From positions 1-47,489 of the forward strand of contig CAZWRV010000044.1 in the NCBI GenBank assembly GCA_964636325.1: a stretch of DNA of 47,489 nucleotides, read 5' to 3'. This stretch comes from CAZWRV01 sp964636325 (GTDB lineage: Bacteria > Verrucomicrobiota > Lentisphaeria > Victivallales > GWF2-50-93). The translations under genes were made by a program, and so were the position numbers. This document shows positions 1 through 8,583 of the stretch, piece after piece (positions within the stretch are counted from its first letter, which is position 1; the number at the start of each line of letters is the position of its first letter). The notes beneath the pieces are model-generated. The model was not told where the DNA came from. It worked only from the letters and a program-made list of their open reading frames with translations, and did not search any database.

Positions 1-260
1 TTTCTTTGTCTCATACCGCTTCCCTCAATTTAAACTCTGATGGGTGGTTTTTGTGTCGGTGCAAACCGCCCGACGGAATAGGCCCCCCAAGGCGGTAGTA
101 TCCATGGCGAGGTTGCCGCTTCGGGGCCGCCTAGGTGCCTCACCGCCAGCGCGGGGTTGTTTGTTTTCGCCTGCGTTAATCATGGCTCGGTTTGGATCGC
201 ATGTTAAACGCTGCGTTTATTACAGCGCCGCGGGCGACTCCATGTTCAACGCAGCCAGGA
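1..260. other. No recognisable gene at window start
   Basis: I see no convincing coding region here. On the minus strand a GAGGGAAG stretch lies a few bases before an ATG at position 14, so a leftward gene could begin there and run out of the window; only four codons are visible, so nothing can be said of its product. The stretch follows the decayed restriction-modification cluster and may belong to it. Confidence 0.3.
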
Positions 261-341
261 TTACCCGCCATATCCCAGCTCCTTGAGGTTGGCGGCGATG
301 GCGGCGTCGAGTTTGGCGGCTTTGGCCTGTTGCTCGCGCGC
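261..341 (-). pseudogene. Second copy of the hsdM 3' end (remnant)
   Basis: The last 26 codons before the TAA at 261-263 read AREQQAKAAKLDAAIAANLK followed by ELGYGG. They closely match the last residues of the hsdM gene ending at 2269 (REQQAEAAKLDAAIAANLKQ, then LGF). The frame upstream of about 341 shows no further similarity to a methyltransferase. This is a detached duplicate of the hsdM tail lying beyond the AlbA_2 gene, as if that gene had been inserted into, or recombined with, a second hsdM. Translation is unlikely. Confidence 0.6.
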
Positions 342-552
342 TACGCCGGGTTGTCGTTTCTGTGTCACGGCTGTCCATCCTTGGGTTCCTCGAAGAGCTG
401 CTGATACAGCTCGAATCGGAAAATAACGCGCAGGGTGCATTTTCATCTCAAAACTCCAAGTCGTTGCAGGAAAGCAACTTGTATCATAACCACCCGTTTG
501 ACCCGCCGTATTATTCGCGCGCGCTGTTATGTGATAACGGCGCACCGTTATT

Positions 553-2244
553 TTACGTGCGCCGCTCATAATAGCGTGCCTTTTTCTGGCCTTTCGCAAT
601 CAGTAACCCTTTTTCCACCACGCTCTTAAGCAAGCGATACGCTTGGTAGGGGCCCACCTGGCAAAGGGTGCAAGTCTCCTCCCGCGTAATACGGCCGAAT
701 CTGTCCACGTACTGCAACACCATCTGTTCCTGCTGCAAAGGCTCGAAGCCGCGCTGGCGCACATACGCGGCCTTGTCGCCGAGCAGCCGGTAGGTCGCCG
801 CGGAAAGGTGCCAAGTGCGGCCCTTCTTCTGGCCGCGTTCTTCGATGAGTCCTCCCTCGACCAGCCGGTGCAGGGTGGCGCGGGTTTCAGCCTTGGGCTT
901 CTGGGTGAGGTGCGCCGCCGCGTCGGTGGTGAGGCTTCGTTCCTGCCACAACGCATTGAGAATGAGCAGCTCATCGAGCGCGAGCACGCGTCCCTGCTGG
1001 GATTCGGTAACCAAGAGGCGCACGAAGTCAAGGTTGGCTTCGCCGCCGGGGATGATCACGACCACGCCAGCGCTGTCGCTACGCGCGTAGGACGGTGCAG
1101 GGCGGCCGTTACGCAATTGTTCGTAGAAGATGGTGTCGATGCCGCGCGCGGTGCGTTCGACGATGCCGGCGCGCTTGAACGCGTCGGCCAGCAAGGGATT
1201 GCGCGGGCACGGGGCGGTGACGAGCAGGTTGTCGAGCCGCACGCCTTCAGGAAATCCGCCCGGGCTGCTGATCTCGATACGGTCGGAATGCCATTGGAAA
1301 TGCACGGCGCCCAGACGCTGGTAATCGCGGTGGATGAGGGCGTTGGCCACCGCTTCGCGCAGCGCGCGCTCGGGGTAGTCCGGGACGCCCACGCGCAGCA
1401 GTCCGACCATCAGCTCCTGCTCGCGGTTGCGCACACGGATGCGCGCCTCGATCTCCTCCATCAGCCGCAACAGCGGCCAGCGGAAGAAATCGTTGACCTC
1501 GACGTCAAGACCGCGCAGCGCCTGGAACGCCACCTCATGTGTAGGAACGAAGCGCCGCAGCGCCTCTTCTTTCCCAAACAGCAGCAGGGCGGCCAGGCGC
1601 ACCCCACGGACGCTGCCATTGGCCTCGACCACACCCAGCGCCTTGGCTAGCTCCAGCTCCGAAAGTTCGAGCAGGGTTTCATCGCTGCGGCCGCGCCGCT
1701 CGCGGATGCTGCGGCGGAAACGTTCGAACTCCAGCGGGTCAAGGTCCTGCCAGACGGCGCCGGAGACGATTTGCTCCGAAGGATCAAGTTGTCCCCGACC
1801 CGATAACAGGGATTGCACGGCATGGGCATCCATCGGCACGCAGGCGGGTTTGCCGTCACCACCGATCGCACGGCGCAGAAACTGACCGTCGGCGGAGGCG
1901 ACCGGGTGCTGCTGCGGGGGAATTTCGATCACGATGATCGAGTGGCCATCGAGCTCGACCCGCTCGATCCGCACGGCCACAGAAGGCCGGGTCTGGTTGG
2001 CAATCAGGGCGGCCAGCTTGTCGGGATCGGTCGCATCGCCATGTCGCGGCCGCGCGCCGGTGATGCGGCCATCGTCTTCGACGCCGACCAGGAGATAGGC
2101 TGGTTCATTTCCGCTGCGATTGGCCAGGCACACAACGGTTTTCACCAGATCGCGGTCGTTGAGCGCAGCTCGCGCCTCGCCCTTGAACTCGACGGCGAGC
2201 GTCTCGCCTGCCGCAATCAGGCGCCGTAGTTCATCGGAACTCAT
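553..2244 (-). CDS. AlbA_2-domain ATP-binding regulator (Schlafen/RecG-like family)
   Basis: This is a protein of about 563 residues of the family often annotated as 'ATP-binding protein' or 'RecG-like transcriptional regulator'. An AlbA_2 (Schlafen AlbA) domain fills roughly the first 130 residues (LAVEFKGEARAALN..., LVGVEDDGRI, FLRRAIGG). A GHKL-type ATPase region follows in the middle (ALREAVANALIHRDYQ, then DRIEISSPGGFPEGV), and two winged-helix-like segments end the protein. I chose the ATG at 2244, preceded by GGAACGAGCG; a GTG at 2268 directly after the hsdM stop and an ATG at 2256 are alternatives. It follows hsdM without a gap, and members of this family are common in type I restriction loci. 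The frame is intact although its neighbours are broken. Its biochemical role is not established. Confidence 0.8.
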   Translation of the reverse strand: MSSDELRRLIAAGETLAVEFKGEARAALNDRDLVKTVVCLANRSGNEPAYLLVGVEDDGRITGARPRHGDATDPDKLAALIANQTRPSVAVRIERVELDGHSIIVIEIPPQQHPVASADGQFLRRAIGGDGKPACVPMDAHAVQSLLSGRGQLDPSEQIVSGAVWQDLDPLEFERFRRSIRERRGRSDETLLELSELELAKALGVVEANGSVRGVRLAALLLFGKEEALRRFVPTHEVAFQALRGLDVEVNDFFRWPLLRLMEEIEARIRVRNREQELMVGLLRVGVPDYPERALREAVANALIHRDYQRLGAVHFQWHSDRIEISSPGGFPEGVRLDNLLVTAPCPRNPLLADAFKRAGIVERTARGIDTIFYEQLRNGRPAPSYARSDSAGVVVIIPGGEANLDFVRLLVTESQQGRVLALDELLILNALWQERSLTTDAAAHLTQKPKAETRATLHRLVEGGLIEERGQKKGRTWHLSAATYRLLGDKAAYVRQRGFEPLQQEQMVLQYVDRFGRITREETCTLCQVGPYQAYRLLKSVVEKGLLIAKGQKKARYYERRT

Positions 2245-2268
2245 CGCTCGTTCCATGGACCGCCGCAC

Positions 2269-3885
2269 TCAAAACCCCAACTGCTTCAAATTCGCCGCGA
2301 TCGCAGCATCGAGCTTCGCGGCCTCGGCCTGCTGCTCGCGCAGTTGCGCCACCAGCCGCTGCATTTTGTCTTCGAAGGGCTCGTCGTCGTCGGCTTGCAC
2401 TTCGGCGCCCACGTAGCGACCCGGCGTGAGCACATGGCCGTTCTGGCGGATCTCCTCCAGGGTTGCGCTCCTGCAGAAACCGGGGATATCCCGGTACTCC
2501 CCGGCCTCCTTCTGCCCGCGCCAGGCGTGGTAGGTGTCGGCGATTCTGCGGATGTCCTCGTCGGTCAGTTCTCGGTGGGTTCGATCCACCATGCGGCCCA
2601 GCCTGCGGGCGTCGATGAAGAGAACTTGGCCTCGGCGGTCGCGGAAGCGCCCGTTCCCCTTGTCCCGGGCCAGGAACCAGAGGCAGGCAGGAATCTGCGT
2701 CGAGTAGAAGAGCTGGCTCGGCAATGCCACCATGCAGTCCACGAGGTCCGCCTCGACGATGTTCCTGCGGATTTCGCCCTCGCCCGACTGGTTGGAGGAC
2801 ATGGAGCCGTTTGCCAGGACGAAGCCCGCGACGCCCTTGGGCGACAGGTGGTGGATCATGTGCTGCACCTAGGCGAAGTTGGCATTCCCGGCCGGGGGTA
2901 TGCCGTATTTCCATCGCTTGTCGTCCTTGAGCCGCTCCCCGCCCCAGTCGGACATGTTGAAGGGCGGGTTGGCGAGGATGAAGTCGGCCCTGAGGTCGGG
3001 GTGCAGATCCTGGTGGAAGGTGTCCGCGTGCTCTTTGCCGAGGTTGGCGTCGATGCCGCGGATGGCGAGGTTCATCTTGGCCAGCCGCCAGGTGGTGTGG
3101 TTGGACTCCTGACCGTAGATGCTGATGTCGCCGATTCTGCCGCCGTGCTCCTGGATGAACCTCTCCGACTGGACGAACATCCCGCCGGAGCCGCAGCACG
3201 GGTCATAGACCCGCCCTTGGTAGGGCTCCAGCATCTCGACGAGCGGGCGGACCACGCAGCGCGGCGTGTAGAACTGGCCGCCCTTCTTGCCCTCGGCGCT
3301 GGCGAACTGGGACAGGAAATACTCATAGACACGACCTAAGACATCCATTGACGTGCGTCTCCGGATGTCACCCTCATCCCGACCTGTCGTTCGCCCCTCT
3401 CCCAACTTCTCTCCCCTTGGGAGAGATAAGAGTGAGGGTTGCCGAAAGGCAATATTGCCGACCATGTCGATGAGCTGGCCGAGCCGCTGTTTGTCGAGGC
3501 GCGGGTGGGCGTAGTCCTTGGGAAGCACGCCTTTGAGCGACGGGTTGTCGCGTTCGATGGCGAGCATGGCATCGTCCACGACCTTGCCGATGCTCGGTTG
3601 CCTGGCGTTTGCCTTGAGGTTCGACCAGCGCGCCTCCTTCGGCACCCAGAAGATGTTCACGGCGCGATATTCGTCCGGGTCTTCCGGATCAGCCCCCTTG
3701 GCGCGGTCAGCTTCGAGCTTGGCGTGCTGTTCCTCAAAGGCATCCGAGATATACTTCAGAAAGATCAGGCCGAGCACGACGTGCTTGTATTCGGCCGCGT
3801 CCATATTCGAGCGCAGGGCATCCGCCGTCCGCCAGAGCTCGCTCTCAAAGCCAAGATTCGCGCCGTTGTTGGTGTGGTTAGCCAT
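2269..3885 (-). pseudogene. hsdM: Type I restriction-modification DNA methyltransferase HsdM, broken by an amber codon
   Basis: HsdM is the N6-adenine methyltransferase subunit of type I systems. The frame starts at the ATG at 3883-3885 behind a good GGAGGT. It contains the HsdM N-terminal helical domain (LWRTADALRSNMDAAEYKHV), SAM motif I (VYDPCCGSGGMF) and catalytic motif IV (LANPPFNMSDWGGE). It then meets an in-frame TAG at 2869-2871 in NANFA*VQHMIHHL, where family members have Trp (TGG to TAG, one base). Beyond it the rest of HsdM continues in the same frame to the TGA at 2269. TAG also ends umuC in this window, so recoding is unlikely. An extra stretch of about 28 codons near 3358-3442 is a palindromic repeat. 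No hsdS or hsdR is in the window. I infer a decaying, inactive system. Confidence 0.85.
3370..3439. repeat. Palindromic repeat inserted in frame inside hsdM
   Basis: Nested inverted repeats: ACCCTCA (3370-3376) pairs with TGAGGGT (3433-3439), and CTCTCCCAA (3397-3405) pairs exactly with TTGGGAGAG (3417-3425). This resembles the CCCTC...CTCTCCC palindromic repeats that are usually intergenic in proteobacteria. Here it lies in the hsdM reading frame without breaking it. It adds a Gly/Arg-rich segment (LPRGEKLGEGRTTGRDEG) between the helical domain and VLGRVYEYFL, where family members have only a short link. Confidence 0.7.
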
Positions 3886-3935
3886 TATCTACCTCCGCTA
3901 TATACCATTTCTTCATGAGCCCACCTCGGTTTCGA

Positions 3936-4469
3936 TCATCGGTCCTTCTTCTGTATTTCCCAGTGTCCGCCCTTGTCCGGGCCGATGCGGCGCAGAGCAC
4001 CCGTTCTTTTCAACCGATCAAGATTCCACTGGATACCCTTCACAGTGATGCCGATCTCTCCCGCCAGTTCTGCCGCCGTGATCTGAGGCCTATCGCGGGT
4101 CAGGTCGAGAATCCTCTCCCTAGTTTTCTTCCCAGTCCTCTCCCCAGTTTTCTCCCCAGCGCCCTGATCGGTTTTCTGGGCAGTCTCAGTTTGTCGGGCG
4201 TCGCCGAACATGGCCTTCACCAGGTCAGACGCCATGTCCACCTCTTTGTCCAGTTCCGGGATGAAGAGCTCGAAGGCTTTCCCGGCCCGGTCGTTCTTGT
4301 AGGTGGGCGATGGATGACCGAGTTTCCGCCACGCTTCGCGCATCATGCGCAGGCCCGTGCCCGCCTGCTCGCACATGGCGATGCGCCGCATGGCTGTGCG
4401 AGCTCCCTTGAACTCAACGTCGTTCCATTCGCCTGCCTTGAGCAGTTTGTTCAGCACCCCAATCTTCAT
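3936..4469 (-). pseudogene. AlbA_2-domain protein with internal deletion
   Basis: The 177-residue frame is open but chimeric. Residues 1-24 (VLNKLLKAGEWNDVEFKGAR) are the start of an AlbA_2 domain. They are followed at once by MRRIAMCEQAGTGLRMM... and PTYKNDRAGKAFELFIPEL, which in full-length relatives lie several hundred residues later, after the ATPase region. The C-terminal half carries a GEKTGERTGKKTRERIL linker and a winged helix (ITAAELAGEIGITVKGIQWN). The middle of the gene therefore seems deleted with the frame kept. It overlaps the upstream HTH gene by four bases (ATGA) and lies about 50 bp before hsdM. A residual DNA-binding protein is possible, but loss of the core argues for a relic. 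Confidence 0.65.
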
Positions 4470-4699
4470 CTGTTTTCACTTCCTGCAGACGCGCCGCCTT
4501 TGGCCGGGTCAATATCCAGTGTTTTTTGGTTGCGAAGGAGCCATTCCTCAATGGTCGCCTTGTGAAAACGCCAGTGCTTGCCGACCTTCGATGCCGGGAT
4601 AGCGCCCTTTTGGGCCATCTGATAAAGCGTGGACTTGGAGACCTTCAGATAGGCCGCCAGTTCCTCAATGGTCAAAATTTCATCTGGACCAGTTGTCAT
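4466..4699 (-). CDS. Small helix-turn-helix (excisionase/MerR-like, HTH_17) protein
   Basis: The 77 residues carry the pattern LTIEELAAYLKVSKSTLYQM followed by IPASKVGKHWRFHKATIEEWL, typical of the HTH_17 'helix-turn-helix domain / excisionase family' proteins. These use a winged HTH to bind DNA. The stop overlaps the start of the next gene (ATGA), so the two are translationally coupled. It is the first gene of the minus-strand restriction-modification remnant. It could regulate that locus; its true role cannot be told from sequence. Confidence 0.8.
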   Translation of the reverse strand: MTTGPDEILTIEELAAYLKVSKSTLYQMAQKGAIPASKVGKHWRFHKATIEEWLLRNQKTLDIDPAKGGASAGSENR

Positions 4700-4972
4700 C
4701 GGCAGAACTCCTGTGTTGCGGAAGCTCCATCATCCGCTTTCAAACAGACCCACATACTATCCGTTCTTAACGGTTATTGTCAATTTGAAATGCTTTCTAA
4801 TGATGGATATTTTTCTGCGTGGTCACACCGCACATCGTGCATTGTCGCCACGGCTCGGCGGGATTGCTGGACAGACGGGATGGGACATGCGACAGTTCCG
4901 AGGAGGGTCGCCTTTGGGGAGCCATTTCCCTGGTTCATGCCGTGTAAATCTCCTGGGCAAGCTGAAAAGGAT

Positions 4973-4999
4973 AAGGCCGGGTCCTCCCAGGCCGGCCTT
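4973..4999 (+). terminator. Terminator-like hairpin
   Basis: AAGGCCGG (4973-4980) and CCGGCCTT (4992-4999) are a perfect 8-bp inverted repeat with an 11-nt loop, followed by TTAAAA and preceded by GAAAAGGAT. The arrangement would fit an intrinsic terminator in either direction, probably ending transcription of the minus-strand secretin gene. Confidence 0.5.
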
Positions 5000-5037
5000 T
5001 TAAAAGGGTGTGGTCTTGGATGCTTCACCCTTTCCTA

Positions 5038-5080
5038 GGTAAATATTCAGTGAAAGGGCGTAGTTCACTGAATATTTACC
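5038..5080 (+). repeat. Hairpin repeat with conserved AGGGCGTAG loop, copy 1
   Basis: A perfect 17-bp inverted repeat, GGTAAATATTCAGTGAA (5038-5054) against 5064-5080, encloses the loop AGGGCGTAG (5055-5063). It lies 24 bp beyond the stop of the minus-strand secretin gene. There is no T-tract right after the stem, so it is not a textbook terminator. Related hairpins with the same loop sit at 35326-35366 and 37582-37620. Confidence 0.85.
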
Positions 5081-5104
5081 GGTATGCTAGTCAAGCCGTG
5101 TCCG

Positions 5105-6655
5105 TCATTTGTTCAGAATCACCCTGTCCACGAACTTCTCGATTCCGTTCTTGTCCGTGGAGACCTCGTCCGAGACTTCCTTGAGCTTCGCCTTGTCGCT
5201 TTCCGCGACGGCGTTTGCGGAAGTGACTTTGCGGGGTGTCAGCAGGACTACGATCTCGGAGGTCTTTTTCACGTCGATCTCATGCCTGAAGGCATATCCC
5301 ACGAGCGGGATGGACTTGAGGATCGGAACGCCCTCGTCGGTCTTCGCGATGGTGTCCTTCTTCAGGCCGGAGAGTGTGAAAAGCTCGCCGTCCTTGAGGA
5401 CCACGGTGGCGGTCGTCGTCCGGGTGTTGATCACGGGGGCGTTGTCGCTGCCCCAGCCGACGAGGCTGTTGACGTATGCGTTGATGGAGAGGGTCAGAGT
5501 CTCCTCTCCGATGGTAGGCGTGATGCTGAGGGAGATACCCGTGGTTGCCTGTCTGTTGGTGACTCTTGCGTCGTCGGACGAATACGAGTTGTATGGGATG
5601 TTGTCGAGCGAGGCGATGGTGGCCTGCTGGCCGTTCAGGGCTACGACTGTCGGGCTGGAGAGGACCTTGCCGTATCCGTTCCTGACCATGTAGTTGATGA
5701 TGTTGGCTGCGGCCTTGGGGTGTATGCCCTGCAGGTTCAGGCTCTGCGCGGCGAGCCTGGCCCACTTGTCAGGCTGCATGTCCACGATGGAGTTCTTTGA
5801 TTTTTCGAAATCGAACGACATGTCTATGTTGTCGGGCAGGGCCTCCTTCCATGCGTCGAGGTTCATTCCGAAGTTGAAGTCGTCGCCGAGCTCTATTTCG
5901 ACGATCCGGGCCTCGATGCGGACCTGTTCCGGCGGTACGTCGAACTCCTTGAAATACTGCATGGTCGCGTCGTAGTAGCTTGGCGCGTCCTGGTAGTATA
6001 TCTTGTTGACGGTGTTGTCCGCGTAGGTGATGGCGCCCTTGCTGGACAAGGCGTTGACGAGGAGGTTGTTCAAGTCGGACGCGAGCCTGTTCTTTGCCTT
6101 GTAGGAGCCGATCTTGGTTCCGTCCTCGTAGTATGAGGTCCCCTCGAAGTCGAGGTTGGCGATAGCCTCTTCTATCGACGTGAACTGATATATGGGGGCG
6201 GTCACCAGCAGATATTCCTGCCTGGTCTTCGGGTTGACCGAGACCTCCACCTTGCCCTGCTCCTTGGTGACGACCGTCCGTAGATACTGGGCGATTTCGT
6301 CCGAGACTCCGGGAGTCTTGAGCTTGTAGGTCTTGATCAGGTAGTCGGTGTCCTTCTTGGAGTCGATGATCTTCAGGGATGTTCCGATCGCCGGGGTCTG
6401 CGGGACGGCGTTGTAGAAGAGCTTTCCCTTGTCGAAGTTCTCGCGTGTGCCGTCCGGAACGTTTATGGCGTTGCCTGCGACGGGGGTTTTGACGTCGATC
6501 TGGTTTTGGAGGACGAGCTGGTTCCTGGCCGCTCCCGCCGCGGCCTCGGCGGCCGCGCCTGCGGCCGGGGTCGCGGGGATAGCGTCCTGCGCCGCCACTC
6601 CTGCAACAATCATGAATCCTGCCATAGCCCCCAGAAACTTATGCCTTGCCTTCAT
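5105..6655 (-). CDS. Secretin (type II/IV-pilus secretion outer-membrane channel family)
   Basis: Secretins form the multimeric outer-membrane gate of type II secretion and type IV pilus systems. The 516 residues start with a signal peptide (about residues 1-22) and an Ala-rich linker. An N-domain-like region follows, then a C-terminal secretin domain from about residue 240. Diagnostic stretches are VRIEARIVEIELGDDFNFG, LSSPTVVALNGQQATI, the TLSGLKKDT loop and VPILKSIPLVGYAFR. AAGGAG before the ATG at 6655 supports the start. No other secretion or pilus gene lies nearby, so it may be an orphan served by a machinery elsewhere. Hairpins follow its stop. Confidence 0.85.
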   Translation of the reverse strand: MKARHKFLGAMAGFMIVAGVAAQDAIPATPAAGAAAEAAAGAARNQLVLQNQIDVKTPVAGNAINVPDGTRENFDKGKLFYNAVPQTPAIGTSLKIIDSKKDTDYLIKTYKLKTPGVSDEIAQYLRTVVTKEQGKVEVSVNPKTRQEYLLVTAPIYQFTSIEEAIANLDFEGTSYYEDGTKIGSYKAKNRLASDLNNLLVNALSSKGAITYADNTVNKIYYQDAPSYYDATMQYFKEFDVPPEQVRIEARIVEIELGDDFNFGMNLDAWKEALPDNIDMSFDFEKSKNSIVDMQPDKWARLAAQSLNLQGIHPKAAANIINYMVRNGYGKVLSSPTVVALNGQQATIASLDNIPYNSYSSDDARVTNRQATTGISLSITPTIGEETLTLSINAYVNSLVGWGSDNAPVINTRTTTATVVLKDGELFTLSGLKKDTIAKTDEGVPILKSIPLVGYAFRHEIDVKKTSEIVVLLTPRKVTSANAVAESDKAKLKEVSDEVSTDKNGIEKFVDRVILNK

Positions 6656-6739
6656 GCTATTTCTCCTTGATTTGCTTATGAATGCCAGTCAATCATGGCT
6701 GGCCACCGTTCTCTTTTTATGATGCCTGTCAATAATGCA

Positions 6740-6774
6740 ACCGATTAACCGATAACTAATAACTGATAACTGGT
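6740..6774. repeat. Short AACTGATAACT-type tandem repeat remnant
   Basis: Degenerate units of the kind GATAACTA / ATAACTGATAACTGG lie between the secretin and glnK genes. They look like a remnant of a short tandem repeat. The stretch also overlaps the likely promoter area of the secretin gene. Confidence 0.4.
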
Positions 6775-6782
6775 ATTTGACT

Positions 6783-7124
6783 TCACCCTATCGCCTCTCC
6801 CCCTTTCTCTCCGGTCCTGATGCGAATGCATTCCTTCAAGTCGAGGACGAATATTTTCCCGTCGCCGATCTCCCCGCTGCGCGCGCCGCTGGTGATGGCC
6901 TGGACGGCAGGTTCGACGAAGTCGTCGTTCACGGCGATTTCGAGCTTGACCTTGTGGAGGAGGCTTCCGGCCTCCTTGTGGCTCCTGTAGACTTCGGCTA
7001 TGCCCTTCTGCCGGCCGCGGCCCATCACCTTGCTGACAGTGACCAGGTGGATTTCGTTCTCTTCCAGCCTTTCGAGGACGTCGTTCATCCTGTTCGGCTG
7101 TATTACCGCCACTATGTATTTCAT
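6783..7124 (-). CDS. glnK: PII-family nitrogen regulatory protein (GlnK type)
   Basis: PII proteins are trimers that sense 2-oxoglutarate and ATP/ADP and plug the ammonium channel AmtB through their T-loop. The 113 residues align without gaps to E. coli GlnB over the core: GRGRQKG at 35-41 (Gln39, Lys40), Tyr46, IGDGKIFV at 86-93 and RIRTGE at 101-106. The T-loop is unusual: position 51, the uridylylated Tyr of proteobacterial PII, is Glu (YRSHKEAGSLLHK at 46-58). Control by GlnD-type uridylylation at that site is therefore impossible. It lies 52 bp downstream of amtB on the same strand, so it is the second gene of an amtB-glnK unit, in reversed order from the common glnK-amtB. Confidence 0.93.
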   Translation of the reverse strand: MKYIVAVIQPNRMNDVLERLEENEIHLVTVSKVMGRGRQKGIAEVYRSHKEAGSLLHKVKLEIAVNDDFVEPAVQAITSGARSGEIGDGKIFVLDLKECIRIRTGEKGGEAIG

Positions 7125-7176
7125 CCGAGTTCTCCTGTTTTATGTTTCATCATTCTGACTTGTCGCGTCCATCCGA

Positions 7177-8544
7177 TCAATCGATTATCGTGTAAGCCGC
7201 CTCCTTGTGCTGTGTCAGGTCGAGGCCGACCGTCTCCTCCTTCTCATTGGCCCTGAGCTTCGAGAAGAAGTTGACCGCCAGCAGGAGGACGTATGTGGCG
7301 GCGAACGCGTAGATCATCGTCAATGCGACACCCTTGAACTGATAGGCGATCTGCATCCAGTTGCCGTCCCATGCGCCGCTGCCGACGGAGTTTATCGCCT
7401 TGGTCGCGAAGATACCTGTCGCGAGGGCTCCCCAGATTCCGCCCACGCCGTGGACGCCGAATGCGTCGAGCGAGTCGTCGTATCCGAATATCGGCTTGAT
7501 GACCTGCACGAATATCCATGGGATGATACCTGCGCCTATGCCGATGAATATTGCGCCTGTGACATTCACGAATCCGGAAGCGGGGGTGATCGAAACCAGA
7601 CCCGCGACCGCTCCGGTTATCAGGCCCAGCATCGTCGGGCGCTTGTTTACGGCCCAGTCCATAATCGCCCAGGTGAGGGCCGCGACCGCGCTGCCGATGT
7701 GCGTGGCTACGAATGCGCTTGCCGCGAGGGCGCCGGCGCCGAGGGCGCTTCCCGCGTTGAAACCGAACCATCCGAACCAGAGCAGGCCCGCGCCGATCAC
7801 CGCGAACGGAAGGTTGTGGGGAGGCGAAATCTTGTCCGGATACCCCTTGCGTTTTCCGAGGAAGAGCGCGCACGCCAGCGCCGACATCCCGGCCGTGATG
7901 TGCACCACCGTACCCCCGGCGAAGTCTAGCGCCGGCTTCGCCTTGGCGTTCAGGACGCTCATGAATCCGTCGGTGCTCCACACCCAGTGCGCCACGGGGT
8001 CATACACCAGCGTCGCCCACAGGACCGAGAAAACGCAGAACGCCCCGAACCTCATCCTCTCGGCGAAGGCGCCGATGATGAGGGCCGGCGTGATTACGGC
8101 GAACATCATCTGGAAGACCATGAAGGCCTGGTGCGGGATCGTCGCCGCGTAGGCGCTTCCCGAATCATGCGCCACCCCCTTCAGGCCGAACCAGTCGAGG
8201 CTTCCAAGGCAGCCTTCAAGGAACCCGTGTCCCGGCGCGAATGCAAGGCTGTATCCGAAAAGGACCCACTGGATGCTGATCAGCGACATGATCATCATGC
8301 ACTGCATGAGCACCGAGAGGATGTTCTTGCTCCTGACCAGCCCGCCGTAGAACAGCGCAAGTCCCGGCGCGGTCATGAGGAAGACCAGCGCAGCCCCCAG
8401 CAGCACCCACGCCGTGTCCCCGCTGTTCAACGCCGCGGCGGCCGGCGCCGCGGCCGCCGCAGCCTCCTCCGCGTGGAGCGCGTCCGCCGCCAGGCAGAGC
8501 CCCGCCCCGATGCATGTTCCGATCGTTATAGCCCCTGTCTTCAT
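7177..8544 (-). CDS. amtB: Ammonium transporter AmtB
   Basis: An inner-membrane channel of the Amt/Mep/Rh family that takes up ammonium. The product of about 455 residues has an N-terminal signal peptide and an Ala-rich spacer, then eleven predicted membrane helices. Family signatures are present: FYGGLVRSKN, the twin pore histidines in VVHITAGM and FGVHGVGGIWG, and FGWFGFNAGS. I chose the ATG at 8544, preceded by AAGGTG and followed by a normal signal peptide, over the ATG at 8592. A perfect sigma-54 promoter ends 51 bp before this start. glnK follows, so the pair should be induced under nitrogen limitation by an NtrC-type activator. Confidence 0.95.
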   Translation of the reverse strand: MKTGAITIGTCIGAGLCLAADALHAEEAAAAAAPAAAALNSGDTAWVLLGAALVFLMTAPGLALFYGGLVRSKNILSVLMQCMMIMSLISIQWVLFGYSLAFAPGHGFLEGCLGSLDWFGLKGVAHDSGSAYAATIPHQAFMVFQMMFAVITPALIIGAFAERMRFGAFCVFSVLWATLVYDPVAHWVWSTDGFMSVLNAKAKPALDFAGGTVVHITAGMSALACALFLGKRKGYPDKISPPHNLPFAVIGAGLLWFGWFGFNAGSALGAGALAASAFVATHIGSAVAALTWAIMDWAVNKRPTMLGLITGAVAGLVSITPASGFVNVTGAIFIGIGAGIIPWIFVQVIKPIFGYDDSLDAFGVHGVGGIWGALATGIFATKAINSVGSGAWDGNWMQIAYQFKGVALTMIYAFAATYVLLLAVNFFSKLRANEKEETVGLDLTQHKEAAYTIID

Positions 8545-8583
8545 CGCCGCACCTTCATATTGTTTTGATTTTAAATTTCGGAT

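Larger units (their letters stand above)
4700..5104. other. Intergenic region at the border of the acquired cluster
   Basis: No gene is supported. The stretch upstream of the HTH gene should hold its promoter, but I see no clear -35/-10 pair. Towards 5100 are two hairpins described separately. This is where sequence style changes from the hsdM-like cluster to the resident genome. Confidence 0.5.

Noticed and set aside
261..599. A 112-residue gene at the left end
   Set aside because: Only the last 26 codons resemble anything (the hsdM tail); the rest overlaps the AlbA_2 3' end and has no ribosome binding site.
643..1650. Plus-strand frame of 335 codons opposite the AlbA_2 gene
   Set aside because: Shadow of a real gene with clear AlbA_2 and ATPase motifs on the other strand.
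2869..2871. Recoding of TAG as an amino acid
   Set aside because: TAG is used as a normal stop by umuC in this window, and other signs of decay are present in the same cluster.
6656..6700. Second sigma-54 promoter upstream of the secretin gene
   Set aside because: The GG and GC elements in TGGCATTCATAAGC are one base too close together.
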